64,000 bases of DNA, taken from contig NZ_CP120131.1 of the NCBI RefSeq assembly GCF_034039665.1, positions 1,908,446 to 1,972,445 on the forward strand, in the 5' to 3' direction. The notes under the pieces are model-generated. The model was not told the origin of the DNA and did not search any database. It saw only the letters and a list, made by a program, of their open reading frames with translations. The translations under genes and the position numbers were made by a program. How positions within the stretch are numbered: position 1 is the stretch's first letter; every line of letters begins with the position of its first letter. This DNA comes from Mammaliicoccus sp. Dog046 (lineage in GTDB: Bacteria > Bacillota > Bacilli > Staphylococcales > Staphylococcaceae). This document shows positions 51,212-60,142 of the stretch, piece by piece.

Positions 51212-52432
51212 TTAATGTATTAATTTTCCTGAGAATAATAAAAATCCAAATGCGACACTATGGAACGTGATTACTATTGCTACAGCATTTGTAAATTTGT
51301 TATTCCATTTAGGTGGATGTGCTTTTCGCCATTGCTCATAGTATCCATAACCAATAAATAATAACGCGTGATATAAGCCATATAGAATATAATATGTCTC
51401 AATACCATGCCAAATACCCATAATAAAGAAATTAATAAAAAATCCTAAATTAGAAATTAATAGCTTATCTTTTAATAATTTTTCTTTAGATACCCAAAAG
51501 ACAAATCGCATATAAACACAATCTCTAAACCAGAATGACAAAGTCATATGCCATCTATTCCAGAAATCTTTTATATTTTTAGCTTTAAATGGTTGGTTGA
51601 AGTTGAGCGGTGTTTGAATGCCAAATAAATAACTGAACGCGACGGCAAACAAACTATATCCTGCAAAATCAAAAAACAAATAAAAACTATATCCGTACAT
51701 ATAGTACACATAATTTAAAAATGTAGGATCTGTATCTATAGATACGACGTTAATTACATATTCGTTAATATAATAAGCAATGATATATTTATATAAAAAA
51801 CCTAGAAATATCATATGTATTGCTTTCAGTAACAACGAATAATATTTTTCAGGATCTATCATTTTATCTTCATCTTTAATGAACCTTTTATATCTATCAA
51901 TTGGTCCTGAAGATATCGTTGGGAAGAACGTGATGAAATCTATGAGTTTTAATGAATCAATGGATTTAATTCTATTGTCACGTATCTCCATAATGAGCTG
52001 AATGCTTTTGAAAGCAATATATGAAATACCAAGAAAACCGATAAATTCAATTACTCTATTACCGTGAATCATCAGTTGATGTTCACCTAACCAACTACTT
52101 TGCAGAACTTTAACAATGATTAACGGTAAAATCGACAAAAATATAGTGACTACAAATAGTTTGAAGTTGTTTAATTTTTTACTAATAGTTATGTAAGATT
52201 TAATTAAAACAACTTGATAACAAACATATAAAGTAAAGAATATAATTTGAAAACTTAAATAAGGATTATCAAAAATGTTTTTACTATCATCTGAGAAGAT
52301 AAGTACAAGCATGATTAATGTGATGATTCTATTGTAAATAAGACTTCTTTTACCTATTAACCCTAAGACAATTACAGGTATCATTAACGTTAAGGTAATT
52401 AAGAAATACGTAAAGTCACCGTAAGGTATCAT
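51212..52432 (-). CDS. dltB: D-alanyl transfer protein DltB (MBOAT family)
   Basis: A 406-residue MBOAT acyltransferase with about 11 TM helices that moves D-alanine from DltC across the membrane. The catalytic His lies in GIWHGIETYYILYG. FWNRWHMTLSFWFRDCVYMRF is the cytoplasmic funnel segment. It is translationally coupled to dltA (4-bp overlap). The length is standard. Confidence 0.96.
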   Translation of the reverse strand: MIPYGDFTYFLITLTLMIPVIVLGLIGKRSLIYNRIITLIMLVLIFSDDSKNIFDNPYLSFQIIFFTLYVCYQVVLIKSYITISKKLNNFKLFVVTIFLSILPLIIVKVLQSSWLGEHQLMIHGNRVIEFIGFLGISYIAFKSIQLIMEIRDNRIKSIDSLKLIDFITFFPTISSGPIDRYKRFIKDEDKMIDPEKYYSLLLKAIHMIFLGFLYKYIIAYYINEYVINVVSIDTDPTFLNYVYYMYGYSFYLFFDFAGYSLFAVAFSYLFGIQTPLNFNQPFKAKNIKDFWNRWHMTLSFWFRDCVYMRFVFWVSKEKLLKDKLLISNLGFFINFFIMGIWHGIETYYILYGLYHALLFIGYGYYEQWRKAHPPKWNNKFTNAVAIVITFHSVAFGFLLFSGKLIH

Positions 52433-53889
52433 GATTGAATCTCCTCTAACACTTTTTTCCTATCCAATTTACCGTTTACTGTCAGTGGTAATTGATCCAC
52501 AAATCTAAACTTTCTCGGAATCATATATTCAGGTAATTGCAATTTAAGTGCTGCTTTTACCTGTTTGGACATTTCCGCTTCATTAATGGTACTCATTTCA
52601 GTTAATACTAAAGTGGCGTACAAATATTGAACCTTTTCTCCATTTTTAATTGGCGTTATCATCGCTTGTTTCACTTCTGGTAATTGTTCAAGTATCATTT
52701 CAATTTCTTCAAGTTCCATTCGATAGCCGTTTATCTTAATTTGAAAATCTAAACGTCCTTGAATGAACCAATATCCATCACGGAATGTTGCTTTATCTCC
52801 TGTATGATAATGCACTTTGCCATTTATATTTTTAAACACTTTGTTATGCTTTTCTTTGTCCTTGAGATAACCTTGACTCACACTTTTACCGATAATTACT
52901 AATTCACCTCGATCTGTCAGCTCAATTTCTGTGTTTGGTCTAACTGTTCCAACAGGTAAAGGATTAAATTGATCAAGTATGTCTTGCGTAATTTGTACAC
53001 CCGTAATCGCTACTGTCGCTTCTGTAGGTCCATACGTATTATAAATCGTCGCATCACGGTATAAATCAAGCAATTTCTGTGCAGTCTTATGACTAAATAT
53101 CTCTCCGCAAAAGAAAAACTGTTTCAATTTCGGATATTTATCTTGATTAAAATCAGGTAGTAATAAACACATTTCTAAAAATGATGGCGTTGATACCCAA
53201 CTTTCAACTTCACTATGATTTAATAAATCATATAGTTCTCTTGGCTTTTCAATCATTTGTTTATCGACTAATTCCAACGTACCGCCTGTCATCAAGCATG
53301 GGTAAATTGACATCACTGATAAATCAAATGAAAATGGCGCTTGATTTAACCATTTCTTATGGTTACCAACTTTATTTAAATCAGTCATCCATTGAATAAA
53401 GTCTAATAAACTTTCATAGCTGATTTGAACACCTTTAGGTAACCCTGTAGAACCTGAAGTGAAAATTGTATAAACCGTTTGCTCACGTTTGATAGGTTCA
53501 ATATCTTCAAGGCGTATTTCAGTTTGGACACAATCCTCTATTGTAATTTGCTCTATATGTAATTCGTTCAATATTTTTCCAGTTGTATTAAAAATAAAAA
53601 CAGGTTCTACCTTCTCTATGATATGTTCTATCCTTTCTATCGGAAGAGAAATATCAATTGGAACGTACCCATTACCTGCTTTCATACTTGCAATCATTCC
53701 TACAATCATAAAAGGTGACATATGACCGTATAATACCAGTGGTTGTTTAGAATGACCTATTAATGTAGCTAATTGATTCGAGTAAAAATCGAGCTCACCA
53801 TAAGTTAAAGATGTTTCTCTATAACTTATTGCTACATTATCAGTATGATATTCACTCATATACGATAATTGTTCTAAGATGTCTCTCAT
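52429..53889 (-). CDS. dltA: D-alanine--D-alanyl carrier protein ligase DltA
   Basis: A 486-residue adenylate-forming enzyme that activates D-alanine with ATP and loads DltC. The P-loop-like core TIFTSGSTGLPKG, the segment TYGPTEATVAITG and the C-terminal Lys region LPLTVNGKLDRKK are diagnostic. The SD AAAGGAGTAAG follows the dltX stop by a few bases. With dltXBCD it lowers cell-wall negative charge, a route of resistance to cationic peptides. Confidence 0.96.
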   Translation of the reverse strand: MRDILEQLSYMSEYHTDNVAISYRETSLTYGELDFYSNQLATLIGHSKQPLVLYGHMSPFMIVGMIASMKAGNGYVPIDISLPIERIEHIIEKVEPVFIFNTTGKILNELHIEQITIEDCVQTEIRLEDIEPIKREQTVYTIFTSGSTGLPKGVQISYESLLDFIQWMTDLNKVGNHKKWLNQAPFSFDLSVMSIYPCLMTGGTLELVDKQMIEKPRELYDLLNHSEVESWVSTPSFLEMCLLLPDFNQDKYPKLKQFFFCGEIFSHKTAQKLLDLYRDATIYNTYGPTEATVAITGVQITQDILDQFNPLPVGTVRPNTEIELTDRGELVIIGKSVSQGYLKDKEKHNKVFKNINGKVHYHTGDKATFRDGYWFIQGRLDFQIKINGYRMELEEIEMILEQLPEVKQAMITPIKNGEKVQYLYATLVLTEMSTINEAEMSKQVKAALKLQLPEYMIPRKFRFVDQLPLTVNGKLDRKKVLEEIQS

Positions 53890-53904
53890 ATACTTACTCC
53901 TTTA

Positions 53905-54048
53905 TTAAAATTCGTTATAAATAAAATTATTACTCGCGTTCCCGCCACCATAAATCCAAAATAAAATAAGCATGATTACAAAATAGAAAAGGGTTAATCC
54001 GACTATTTTTGCATTGTCAGTTTGAAATATACTTTTAAATTTTTCCAT
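53905..54048 (-). CDS. dltX: DltX small membrane protein
   Basis: A 47-residue protein encoded just upstream of dltA. It has one TM helix (about 16-33) and the conserved C-terminal motif FWIYGGGNASNNFIYNEF, characteristic of DltX, which is needed for D-alanylation in related bacteria. The ATG at 54048 follows AAAGGGGATTAAC. Its stop lies 15 bp before the dltA start. It is easily missed because of its size. Confidence 0.92.
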   Translation of the reverse strand: MEKFKSIFQTDNAKIVGLTLFYFVIMLILFWIYGGGNASNNFIYNEF

Positions 54049-54182
54049 TGTTAATCCCCTTTTGTTTATATGTTTTGTTTATTCTATTTCAATATTATAT
54101 TCTATGTATCCATCTTTATCAATTAATATATGTAAAATAATAGCATTTTTTGTATTTAAAAGGAAAATGTATGTTGAAAATA

Positions 54183-54221
54183 AAAAGCCCTCAAAACTGA
54201 ATCATCGTTTTGAAGGCTTTT
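54183..54221 (-). terminator. Terminator of the 2-hydroxyacid dehydrogenase gene
   Basis: A 15-bp stem AAAAGCCCTCAAAAC with one mismatch and a 9-nt loop, 9 bp past the stop codon. It separates the upstream run from the dlt promoter region (54049-54182). In that region I see only AT-rich sequence and no gene. Confidence 0.88.
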
Positions 54222-54229
54222 ATTAAATA

Positions 54230-55195
54230 TTAAATTTTAACTGGTGTCAGTGGTTCATCACCTTTAATTATTTGAATTGTATTATCTACACAAAGTTGAA
54301 CCATTTTATTTCTTGTTTTTAATGAACTACTACCAATATGCGGTACGACAATGACTTGATCCATTTTTAAAAATGGATGATCATTTGCTATCGGTTCTTT
54401 CTCAACAACATCTAATGCTGCACCTAGTATTTCATTATTATTTATCGCATCGACTAAGTCATTTTCAACTATATGAGGACCACGGCCAATATTAATGAGT
54501 ATTGCAGAATTTTTCATCTTCTCAAATGCATCTTTATTAAAGATACCTTTTGTTTCAGGTGTTAAAGGTGCTGTACATACAACGAAATCACTTTCTTCAA
54601 GTAGTTCTTCAAATGAGCGATACTCGACATTTAAACGTTGTTCCGCTTCTTCTTTTCTAGAGCGATTATGATAAAGTACTTTGCAATTAAATCCTAATAA
54701 TCTTCTCGCAAATGCTTCACCAATTGCACCCATTCCGTATATACCTACCGTTGAACCATGAACATCTTGACCGGCTAATAAATAAGGTCCCCAACTTTTC
54801 CATTCTCCATCTTGAACATATTCAACCGCTTCAACAATTCGTCGTGCAGCAGTTAACATTAAACTGAATCCTAATTCTGCCGTCGTTTCAGTTAATACTT
54901 CAGGTGTGTTCGTTACAATCACTTTTTTCTCATGAGCAAGTTCTAAATCAATGTTATCAAATCCGACAGCTAAATTAACAACACCTTTTACATTTGGTGC
55001 CGCTTCAAAAAATATTTCGTCTATTTTTTCACTTAAAGTCGTTATGACTATAGTAGCGTCTTTAGCTTCTTCTAAAAATTGTGCTCTAGGCATAGGTTCT
55101 AATTCGCTATCCCACATTTTTACTTTAGCAAGATTCTCTATTTGTTGAACGAATTTTTCTGGTAACTTTCTTGATATTAATACTTTCTCTTCCAT
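54230..55195 (-). CDS. D-isomer-specific 2-hydroxyacid dehydrogenase
   Basis: A 321-residue NAD(P)-dependent reductase of the glyoxylate/hydroxypyruvate or D-lactate type. The Rossmann motif is VGIYGMGAIGEAFARR. The catalytic Arg lies in NIGRGPHIVE, the Glu near DVVEKEP, and the His in VPHIGSSS. The substrate specificity is not determined. The SD AAGGAGTTGG precedes the ATG. It is 18 bp downstream of the HAD gene and probably cotranscribed. Confidence 0.9.
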   Translation of the reverse strand: MEEKVLISRKLPEKFVQQIENLAKVKMWDSELEPMPRAQFLEEAKDATIVITTLSEKIDEIFFEAAPNVKGVVNLAVGFDNIDLELAHEKKVIVTNTPEVLTETTAELGFSLMLTAARRIVEAVEYVQDGEWKSWGPYLLAGQDVHGSTVGIYGMGAIGEAFARRLLGFNCKVLYHNRSRKEEAEQRLNVEYRSFEELLEESDFVVCTAPLTPETKGIFNKDAFEKMKNSAILINIGRGPHIVENDLVDAINNNEILGAALDVVEKEPIANDHPFLKMDQVIVVPHIGSSSLKTRNKMVQLCVDNTIQIIKGDEPLTPVKI

Positions 55196-55213
55196 GATTC
55201 CAACTCCTTAATG

Positions 55214-55984
55214 TTATTCATTAATGACTTCGAATAAATTTTCTACACTATATGTAGGTAATACTTCCTTCTTGTTAATTTCATCTAAAGTTGTCACGCC
55301 TGTTTGTACATGCAACGTATCGATGCCACTATTAATACCAGCTAAAATATCTGTATCATATAAATCACCAATCATGACACACTCATCTTTAGAAAGATTT
55401 ATCTTTTCTATTGCTTGTTCCATAATAATCGTTTCTGGTTTACCGATAAAAATCGGTGTAATGCCTGTAGATACACTAACAACACTTGTAAGTGAACCAT
55501 TACCAGGTAAGAAACCTCTCTCATTAGGTATAGACACGTCTTTATTTGTAGAAATAAACTTCGCACCATTTCTTACTGCTAAACAAGCTACAGATAATTT
55601 TTCATAAGAAATATTCACATCAAGTCCAACAACAACATAATCAACATGTTCATCATCTTTAATGATTAAACCTGCATCAGTAAGTGACTTTCTTAATCCA
55701 CTGCCACCAATCATATATACTGTTGAACCAGGAGCGATTTCACTAATATATCCAGCTGTTGCCATCGCTGAAGTGATTACATGTTCACTTGATGTTTGAA
55801 ATCCCATATTATTTAATTTTTCAGCAACTTCATCTGGTGTTTTTGATGAGTTATTCGTTACAAATAAATAATCTTTATTTTGTTCATTCAAATAACTGAT
55901 AAATTCAATTGCACCTTCAATCACTTCTGTACCTTTATACATCGTTCCATCTATATCAATTAAATAACCTTTATAATCTTTCAT
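55214..55984 (-). CDS. HAD-superfamily phosphatase, NagD/IIA type
   Basis: A 256-residue HAD IIA phosphatase with motif [10 protein letters not shown], motif II VTNNSS, the cap segment [19 protein letters not shown] and motif [13 protein letters not shown]. Relatives act on sugar or nucleoside phosphates. The ATG at 55984 follows AGGAGATAAAA, inside the end of the yutE-like gene (14-bp overlap), indicating coupled translation. The physiological substrate is unknown. Confidence 0.9.
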   Translation of the reverse strand: MKDYKGYLIDIDGTMYKGTEVIEGAIEFISYLNEQNKDYLFVTNNSSKTPDEVAEKLNNMGFQTSSEHVITSAMATAGYISEIAPGSTVYMIGGSGLRKSLTDAGLIIKDDEHVDYVVVGLDVNISYEKLSVACLAVRNGAKFISTNKDVSIPNERGFLPGNGSLTSVVSVSTGITPIFIGKPETIIMEQAIEKINLSKDECVMIGDLYDTDILAGINSGIDTLHVQTGVTTLDEINKKEVLPTYSVENLFEVINE

Positions 55985-56414
55985 TTTTATCTCCTTCACC
56001 AAATGCTGTGATGGCTACATTTTCATTAACTAAAAAATGTTTCGTATCCGCAATTGCCTGTTTATAATATGGCGTTGCTTGTTCAAATGCTTTTCTTAAA
56101 GCATCATGATCAATATTTTCATAATTACGTGTTAATTCTTTTCTATAATCAATGGAAATTCTAATCTCTTCAGCAGTTGAAGGTTGAAACACTTTTTCAA
56201 GTTCCATAATGTCAATTACGTCTTTATAATTGCCCGGATCTCTTAAAATAAATGCATCAATAATTAAATTCCCAACATCTACAACCGATTCAATCATCAT
56301 ATGAGCAACTCTTTCTAACGCGTATGGTGATTGCTTCACATCTTCAAAATCAATTGTTAATTGTTCTAAGTAGTTCAATTTTAAATTCAGTGTTTTACTA
56401 TCCACAAAATACAT
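55971..56414 (-). CDS. YutE-like HEPN-fold protein (DUF86)
   Basis: A 147-residue all-helical protein of the DUF86 family, a HEPN fold also found in HepT toxins. The RNase-like R-x4-6-H motif is not obvious and no adjacent MNT antitoxin gene is present, so a toxin role is not supported. It matches the chromosomal yutE beside NagD-type genes. The SD AGGAGG precedes the ATG. It overlaps the downstream HAD gene. Confidence 0.82.
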   Translation of the reverse strand: MYFVDSKTLNLKLNYLEQLTIDFEDVKQSPYALERVAHMMIESVVDVGNLIIDAFILRDPGNYKDVIDIMELEKVFQPSTAEEIRISIDYRKELTRNYENIDHDALRKAFEQATPYYKQAIADTKHFLVNENVAITAFGEGDKNERL

Positions 56415-56523
56415 GTAGAAAACCTCCTATTCATATATTATAATATCATAATTTTGAATTATACGGCATTGCTCTGTATACTTATCAATGAAACTATCCC
56501 TAAAAATAAAGGAATGAAATCAC

Positions 56524-56793
56524 ATGATAGATATGTTTTTATATGATGAACAAGATGAAGCAAAAATACAATTCGTAGGATTTGTCGGCGAGCATAGCCG
56601 TTATGACTTAACACTCATTTATACCGACAGACATTACGGAAAAACTATTGTATTAAATACACAAAATAATAAATTTGGAATTATAGGTAAAGATGATTTA
56701 GAAGAAGAAGGATATATCAGTCATATATTAGGATTGTCAGCGGAAGAAGGCGACGAAGTTACTGAATATTTAAATGATGTAATTGATATTTAG
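56524..56793 (+). CDS. DUF3055 family protein
   Basis: An 89-residue acidic protein of the DUF3055 family (segments QFVGFVGEHSRYDLTLIYTD, HYGKTIVLNTQNNKFGIIG). Function is unknown. The SD AAAGGAATG precedes the ATG. It is divergent from the yutE-like gene and followed by the second 39-bp repeat array. No strong own terminator precedes the array. Confidence 0.85.
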   Translation: MIDMFLYDEQDEAKIQFVGFVGEHSRYDLTLIYTDRHYGKTIVLNTQNNKFGIIGKDDLEEEGYISHILGLSAEEGDEVTEYLNDVIDI

Positions 56794-56845
56794 TTTAATT
56801 GAGGTTATTTTTATGAATGATTGAGTTGTGTATGTACGTAAGTGT

Positions 56846-57226
56846 CAGAATTCCGGATTGTGATCGTTAGAATGCTGTAATTGCCAGAATTCCGGATTGT
56901 GATCGTTAGAATGCTGTAACGGACATTATTCCGAATTCTGTCCCTTAGAACCGTGTAACGGACACTTTTCCGAATTATGTCCCTTAGAATCGTGTAAGGG
57001 ACATTATTCTGAATTATGTCCCTTAGAATCGTGTAACGGACATTATTCCGAATTATGTCCCTTAGAATCGTGTAACGGACATTATTCCGAATTATGTCCC
57101 TTAGAACCGTGTAACGGACACTTTTCTGAATTCTGTCCCTTAGAACTGTGTAACGGACACTTTTCCGAATTATGTCCCTTAGAACTGTGTAACGGACACT
57201 TTTCCGAATTATGTCCCTTAGAATCG
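56846..57226. repeat. 39-bp tandem repeat array B (about 9-10 units)
   Basis: It belongs to the same 39-bp family as the array at 26.6 kb. Core units read AGAAYCGTGTAACGGACA, then a TATTCCGAATTATGTCC-type segment. The first two units carry the GGATTGTGATCGTTAGAATGCTG variant, parallel to the first units of array A and in the same orientation. One minus-strand frame stays open with a 13-residue period but lacks an SD. It lies between convergent DUF3055 and yutD-like genes, again beside a CTGGGACA-type terminator. Confidence 0.94.
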
Positions 57227-57236
57227 CAGTATAGAA

Positions 57237-57275
57237 AAAAGAGGCTGGACACAATGTTATGTCTCAGCCTCTTTT
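57237..57275 (-). terminator. yutD terminator (CTGGGACA-family dyad)
   Basis: A stem of about 15 bp with one bulge (arms 57237-57251 and 57260-57275) and T runs on both strands, just past the yutD stop. Confidence 0.88.
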
Positions 57276-57280
57276 CGTAA

Positions 57281-57793
57281 TTATAAATAATCTTTCAAAG
57301 TATTTCGAGGGGTCTGTGGTGCTTCGATTTCCTTGATTTCTTCAACTTCATCGACTTGCTCCACTTCTTCCACTTTTTCTACTTCTTCAATTTCATTTTG
57401 TTTCTTAGATTCTTTTTTACTATTTTGTTGTATTGTCGGTTCTATTTTTACGTTGTCTAATTTACTATCTTCATCTACAAAGTCAGCGTCTTCGGCTGTT
57501 AATTTTGCAATTTCGGATTTCGAAAGTCGTCGTAACACAAAATACTTACATCCAAAGTTACAATATTCTAATAAGTAATCTTGAATAGCTGAAAAACGTT
57601 TGTTAGCATCGCTTTTTTTATTTGAATCATGGTAAAAACCTTTTAATCGTAATTGATCATATCCAAAATCGCCAACAATAAAATCATATTTATCTAGAAT
57701 TTCAGAATAACGTGATGTAAATTGTTCTTCATTAAATGATTTTTGATCATCTTTAATTACTTCAAAATAGCTTTGTTCTATTTTAGTTAACAT
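57281..57793 (-). CDS. YutD-like protein (DUF1027)
   Basis: A 170-residue protein. Residues about 1-100 form the YutD/DUF1027 domain (DFIVGDFGYDQLRLKGFYHD, YLLEYCNFGCKYFVLRRL). The C-terminal 60 residues are low-complexity Glu/Lys/Val, probably disordered or coiled. Function is unknown. It is 12 bp downstream of lipA and probably cotranscribed, as I recall in staphylococci. Confidence 0.86.
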   Translation of the reverse strand: MLTKIEQSYFEVIKDDQKSFNEEQFTSRYSEILDKYDFIVGDFGYDQLRLKGFYHDSNKKSDANKRFSAIQDYLLEYCNFGCKYFVLRRLSKSEIAKLTAEDADFVDEDSKLDNVKIEPTIQQNSKKESKKQNEIEEVEKVEEVEQVDEVEEIKEIEAPQTPRNTLKDYL

Positions 57794-57805
57794 TCAATCA
57801 CCTTA

Positions 57806-58723
57806 TTAATTATTAAGTGCTTGTTCACCTAGAATGTGTTTTTGTTTAGCTGCTTCATTAACTTGTTCATCTGCATGATATGAACTACGTACCATTGGAC
57901 CTGCTTGACAGTGTTTAAAGCCTTTTTCCATAGCAACTTTTCTTAATTTACCAAATTCTAATGGTGTATAGTACTTTTGTACATTTAAATGTTTACGTGA
58001 AGGTTGTAGATATTGACCAATTGTCATAATGTCTACTCCATTTGCGCGTAAATCATCCATCGTTTCATAAATTTCTTCTACAGTTTCTCCTAATCCAACC
58101 ATTAAACTTGATTTCGTTGGGATATCTGGATACATTTCTTTAGAACGTCTTAAGAATTCAAGCGTACGATCATACTTAGCACGTGCTCTAACTCTTGGCG
58201 TCAAACGTCTTACTGTTTCGATATTATGGTTTAAAATGTCTGGTTTTGAAGCCATTAATGTTTCTAAAGCTTCATAACTTCCACCCATATCTGAAGGTAA
58301 GATTTCGATTGTCGTATAAGGATTTAATTCTCTAACTTTACGTACAGTTTCAGCGTAAACCGTTGAACCTGCATCTTTCAAGTCATCTCTTGCAACTGCT
58401 GTAATAACAACGTGTTTTAAGTTCATTAATTGAACAGATTCTGCTACACGTTGTGGCTCATCTAAATCTAATTCATTTGGAAGTCCTGTTTTTACAGCAC
58501 AGAAACGACACGCTCTTGTACAAACAGCACCTAATATCATAAACGTTGCAGTACGTCTTTCTCCCCAACATTCATGGATATTCGGACATTTTGCTTCTTC
58601 ACAAACTGTGTGAAGATTTTTCTCACGCATCATTTTCTTCAAGCCTGTATAGTTCTTATTCGTATTTAACTTTATCTTTAACCAGTCTGGTTTACGTAAT
58701 ATTTCTTCATTCTTGGTAGCCAT
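57806..58723 (-). CDS. lipA: Lipoyl synthase
   Basis: A 305-residue radical SAM enzyme inserting two sulfurs into octanoyl groups to make lipoate for 2-oxoacid dehydrogenases and the glycine cleavage system. The radical SAM cluster motif is CTRACRFC, and the auxiliary cluster is [12 protein letters not shown]. The start [16 protein letters not shown] matches S. aureus LipA. A longer opening at 58756 is not needed. The SD AGAAGGGTG precedes the ATG. Confidence 0.96.
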   Translation of the reverse strand: MATKNEEILRKPDWLKIKLNTNKNYTGLKKMMREKNLHTVCEEAKCPNIHECWGERRTATFMILGAVCTRACRFCAVKTGLPNELDLDEPQRVAESVQLMNLKHVVITAVARDDLKDAGSTVYAETVRKVRELNPYTTIEILPSDMGGSYEALETLMASKPDILNHNIETVRRLTPRVRARAKYDRTLEFLRRSKEMYPDIPTKSSLMVGLGETVEEIYETMDDLRANGVDIMTIGQYLQPSRKHLNVQKYYTPLEFGKLRKVAMEKGFKHCQAGPMVRSSYHADEQVNEAAKQKHILGEQALNN

Positions 58724-58798
58724 ATACGCATACACCCTTCTATAATTAATTTTCATCTTTGTTCATTATAACAAAAAACATATAAATTTAAATGCTCG

Positions 58799-60130
58799 TT
58801 ACGCTTTCTTTTCACTTTGCATAATTTTTTGTTCAAAAATATTTCTTAAAAAGTCAGGCATAATATAATTGATATCCATTTCTTTTAACGTTGGGAAGTA
58901 CCTTCCAAATGTATACATATCAATCGTACCTAATTTATAAGTACTGTTATCTTGAATTTCTTCACCTTTAACGAAGCACTGTCCAGTCGATTCTATATAG
59001 CCGATATTTTTAAATACATATCCTCCAAAAATATCTCCTCTAAAACCAAACCCTATTGCTACTTCGTCCATATAAGATTGTTCCATTGCTTTATAAATAA
59101 TTTGCTTCAGTTCTATACCTTTGAGCTCAATTGAAACTGTGTTAATTGGATGTGGCAACATTTGATGAATATCGTATTCAGTCAAAACATTCCCCGTCTT
59201 TCCTTTAACAATAAGCCCTGCATTAATAATTGCACAATCTGCCTCTGTAAATTCAAGTATACTTTCACATAATAAATCCGTTGTATAACTCGCACTGTTG
59301 ACGCGTCGAGGAAGAGAAATCTCTTGATTGAAAATTGGTTTACTTAATAAATCTTTACCTTTTTCTTCATAATTATTCTCAACTTCATCTAACGTTTTTG
59401 TATCTAATAAATGTGCTTTTTTACTTATGACTTTATGATCCTCGATTTCTAATTCCACTGTACCAACATAATGACCATACTTACCAGCTGCCGCCATAAG
59501 TACACCATTCTTTTCTTCACCTTGTTCAAAGTAATGATGCGTATGTGCGCCAAAAATAACATCAATTTCCGGACATTCTTCACATAGTTGTTCATCAAAG
59601 AATATACCAACATGACTTAATACGAGTAACACGTCGTAGTCTTCTTTAATTTGTTCAATTTCATTTTTTAAAGCAAGTAATGGAGATGTAACTTTCCAAT
59701 CTAATGTCTCATAAATATGATTAAATGGCGCGGTAAGTCCAATCATGCAAACATTTAAACCATTGATGTGCTTTACAACATGAGACGTGAGATGTTCTGG
59801 TAAATTACCTTCTAAATCAAATAGATTACAACATGTAACATCAAATTCAGCATCTTTATAGAGTCGATTCAATGCTTCATGAGAAATTGTCATACCTTCG
59901 TTATTACCGAGTGTAACGACATCTACACTGCTTTCATTCAATATATTAATATTTTCTAAGCCTTGTGAAGCTTCCGTTAATGGATGAAACAAATCTATAT
60001 GATCGCCAATATCAATATATAAAGAATCATGTTCTAGCTGACTTCTCTCTTCTTTAATATATTTTGATATTTTTGCATATGTATTTAAGTGACTGTGAAT
60101 ATCATTTGTATGAAATATCGTGAGTTTCAC
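58799..60130 (-). CDS. Cytoplasmic 5'-nucleotidase/metallophosphoesterase (YunD type)
   Basis: A 443-residue two-domain UshA-like protein. It has a metallophosphoesterase domain (about 1-210; FHTNDIHSHL, IDIGDHID, TLGNNEG, GAHTHHYFEQG) and a 5'-nucleotidase C-terminal domain (about 235-400). No signal peptide is present, so it acts inside the cell on an unknown phosphoester, like B. subtilis YunD. The GTG start follows AAGGAGTTGG. It is 12 bp downstream of the TSUP gene. Confidence 0.9.
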   Translation of the reverse strand: MKLTIFHTNDIHSHLNTYAKISKYIKEERSQLEHDSLYIDIGDHIDLFHPLTEASQGLENINILNESSVDVVTLGNNEGMTISHEALNRLYKDAEFDVTCCNLFDLEGNLPEHLTSHVVKHINGLNVCMIGLTAPFNHIYETLDWKVTSPLLALKNEIEQIKEDYDVLLVLSHVGIFFDEQLCEECPEIDVIFGAHTHHYFEQGEEKNGVLMAAAGKYGHYVGTVELEIEDHKVISKKAHLLDTKTLDEVENNYEEKGKDLLSKPIFNQEISLPRRVNSASYTTDLLCESILEFTEADCAIINAGLIVKGKTGNVLTEYDIHQMLPHPINTVSIELKGIELKQIIYKAMEQSYMDEVAIGFGFRGDIFGGYVFKNIGYIESTGQCFVKGEEIQDNSTYKLGTIDMYTFGRYFPTLKEMDINYIMPDFLRNIFEQKIMQSEKKA

Positions 60131-60142
60131 TAATCCAACTCC

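Noticed and set aside
55971-56414. A HepT-like toxin of a toxin-antitoxin pair
   Set aside because: No adjacent MNT antitoxin gene is present, the catalytic motif is not evident, and the gene overlaps a housekeeping HAD phosphatase in a conserved neighbourhood.
56811-57254. A 147-codon minus-strand frame through array B
   Set aside because: It has the same cause as in array A. It also crosses the yutD terminator stem and has no convincing SD.
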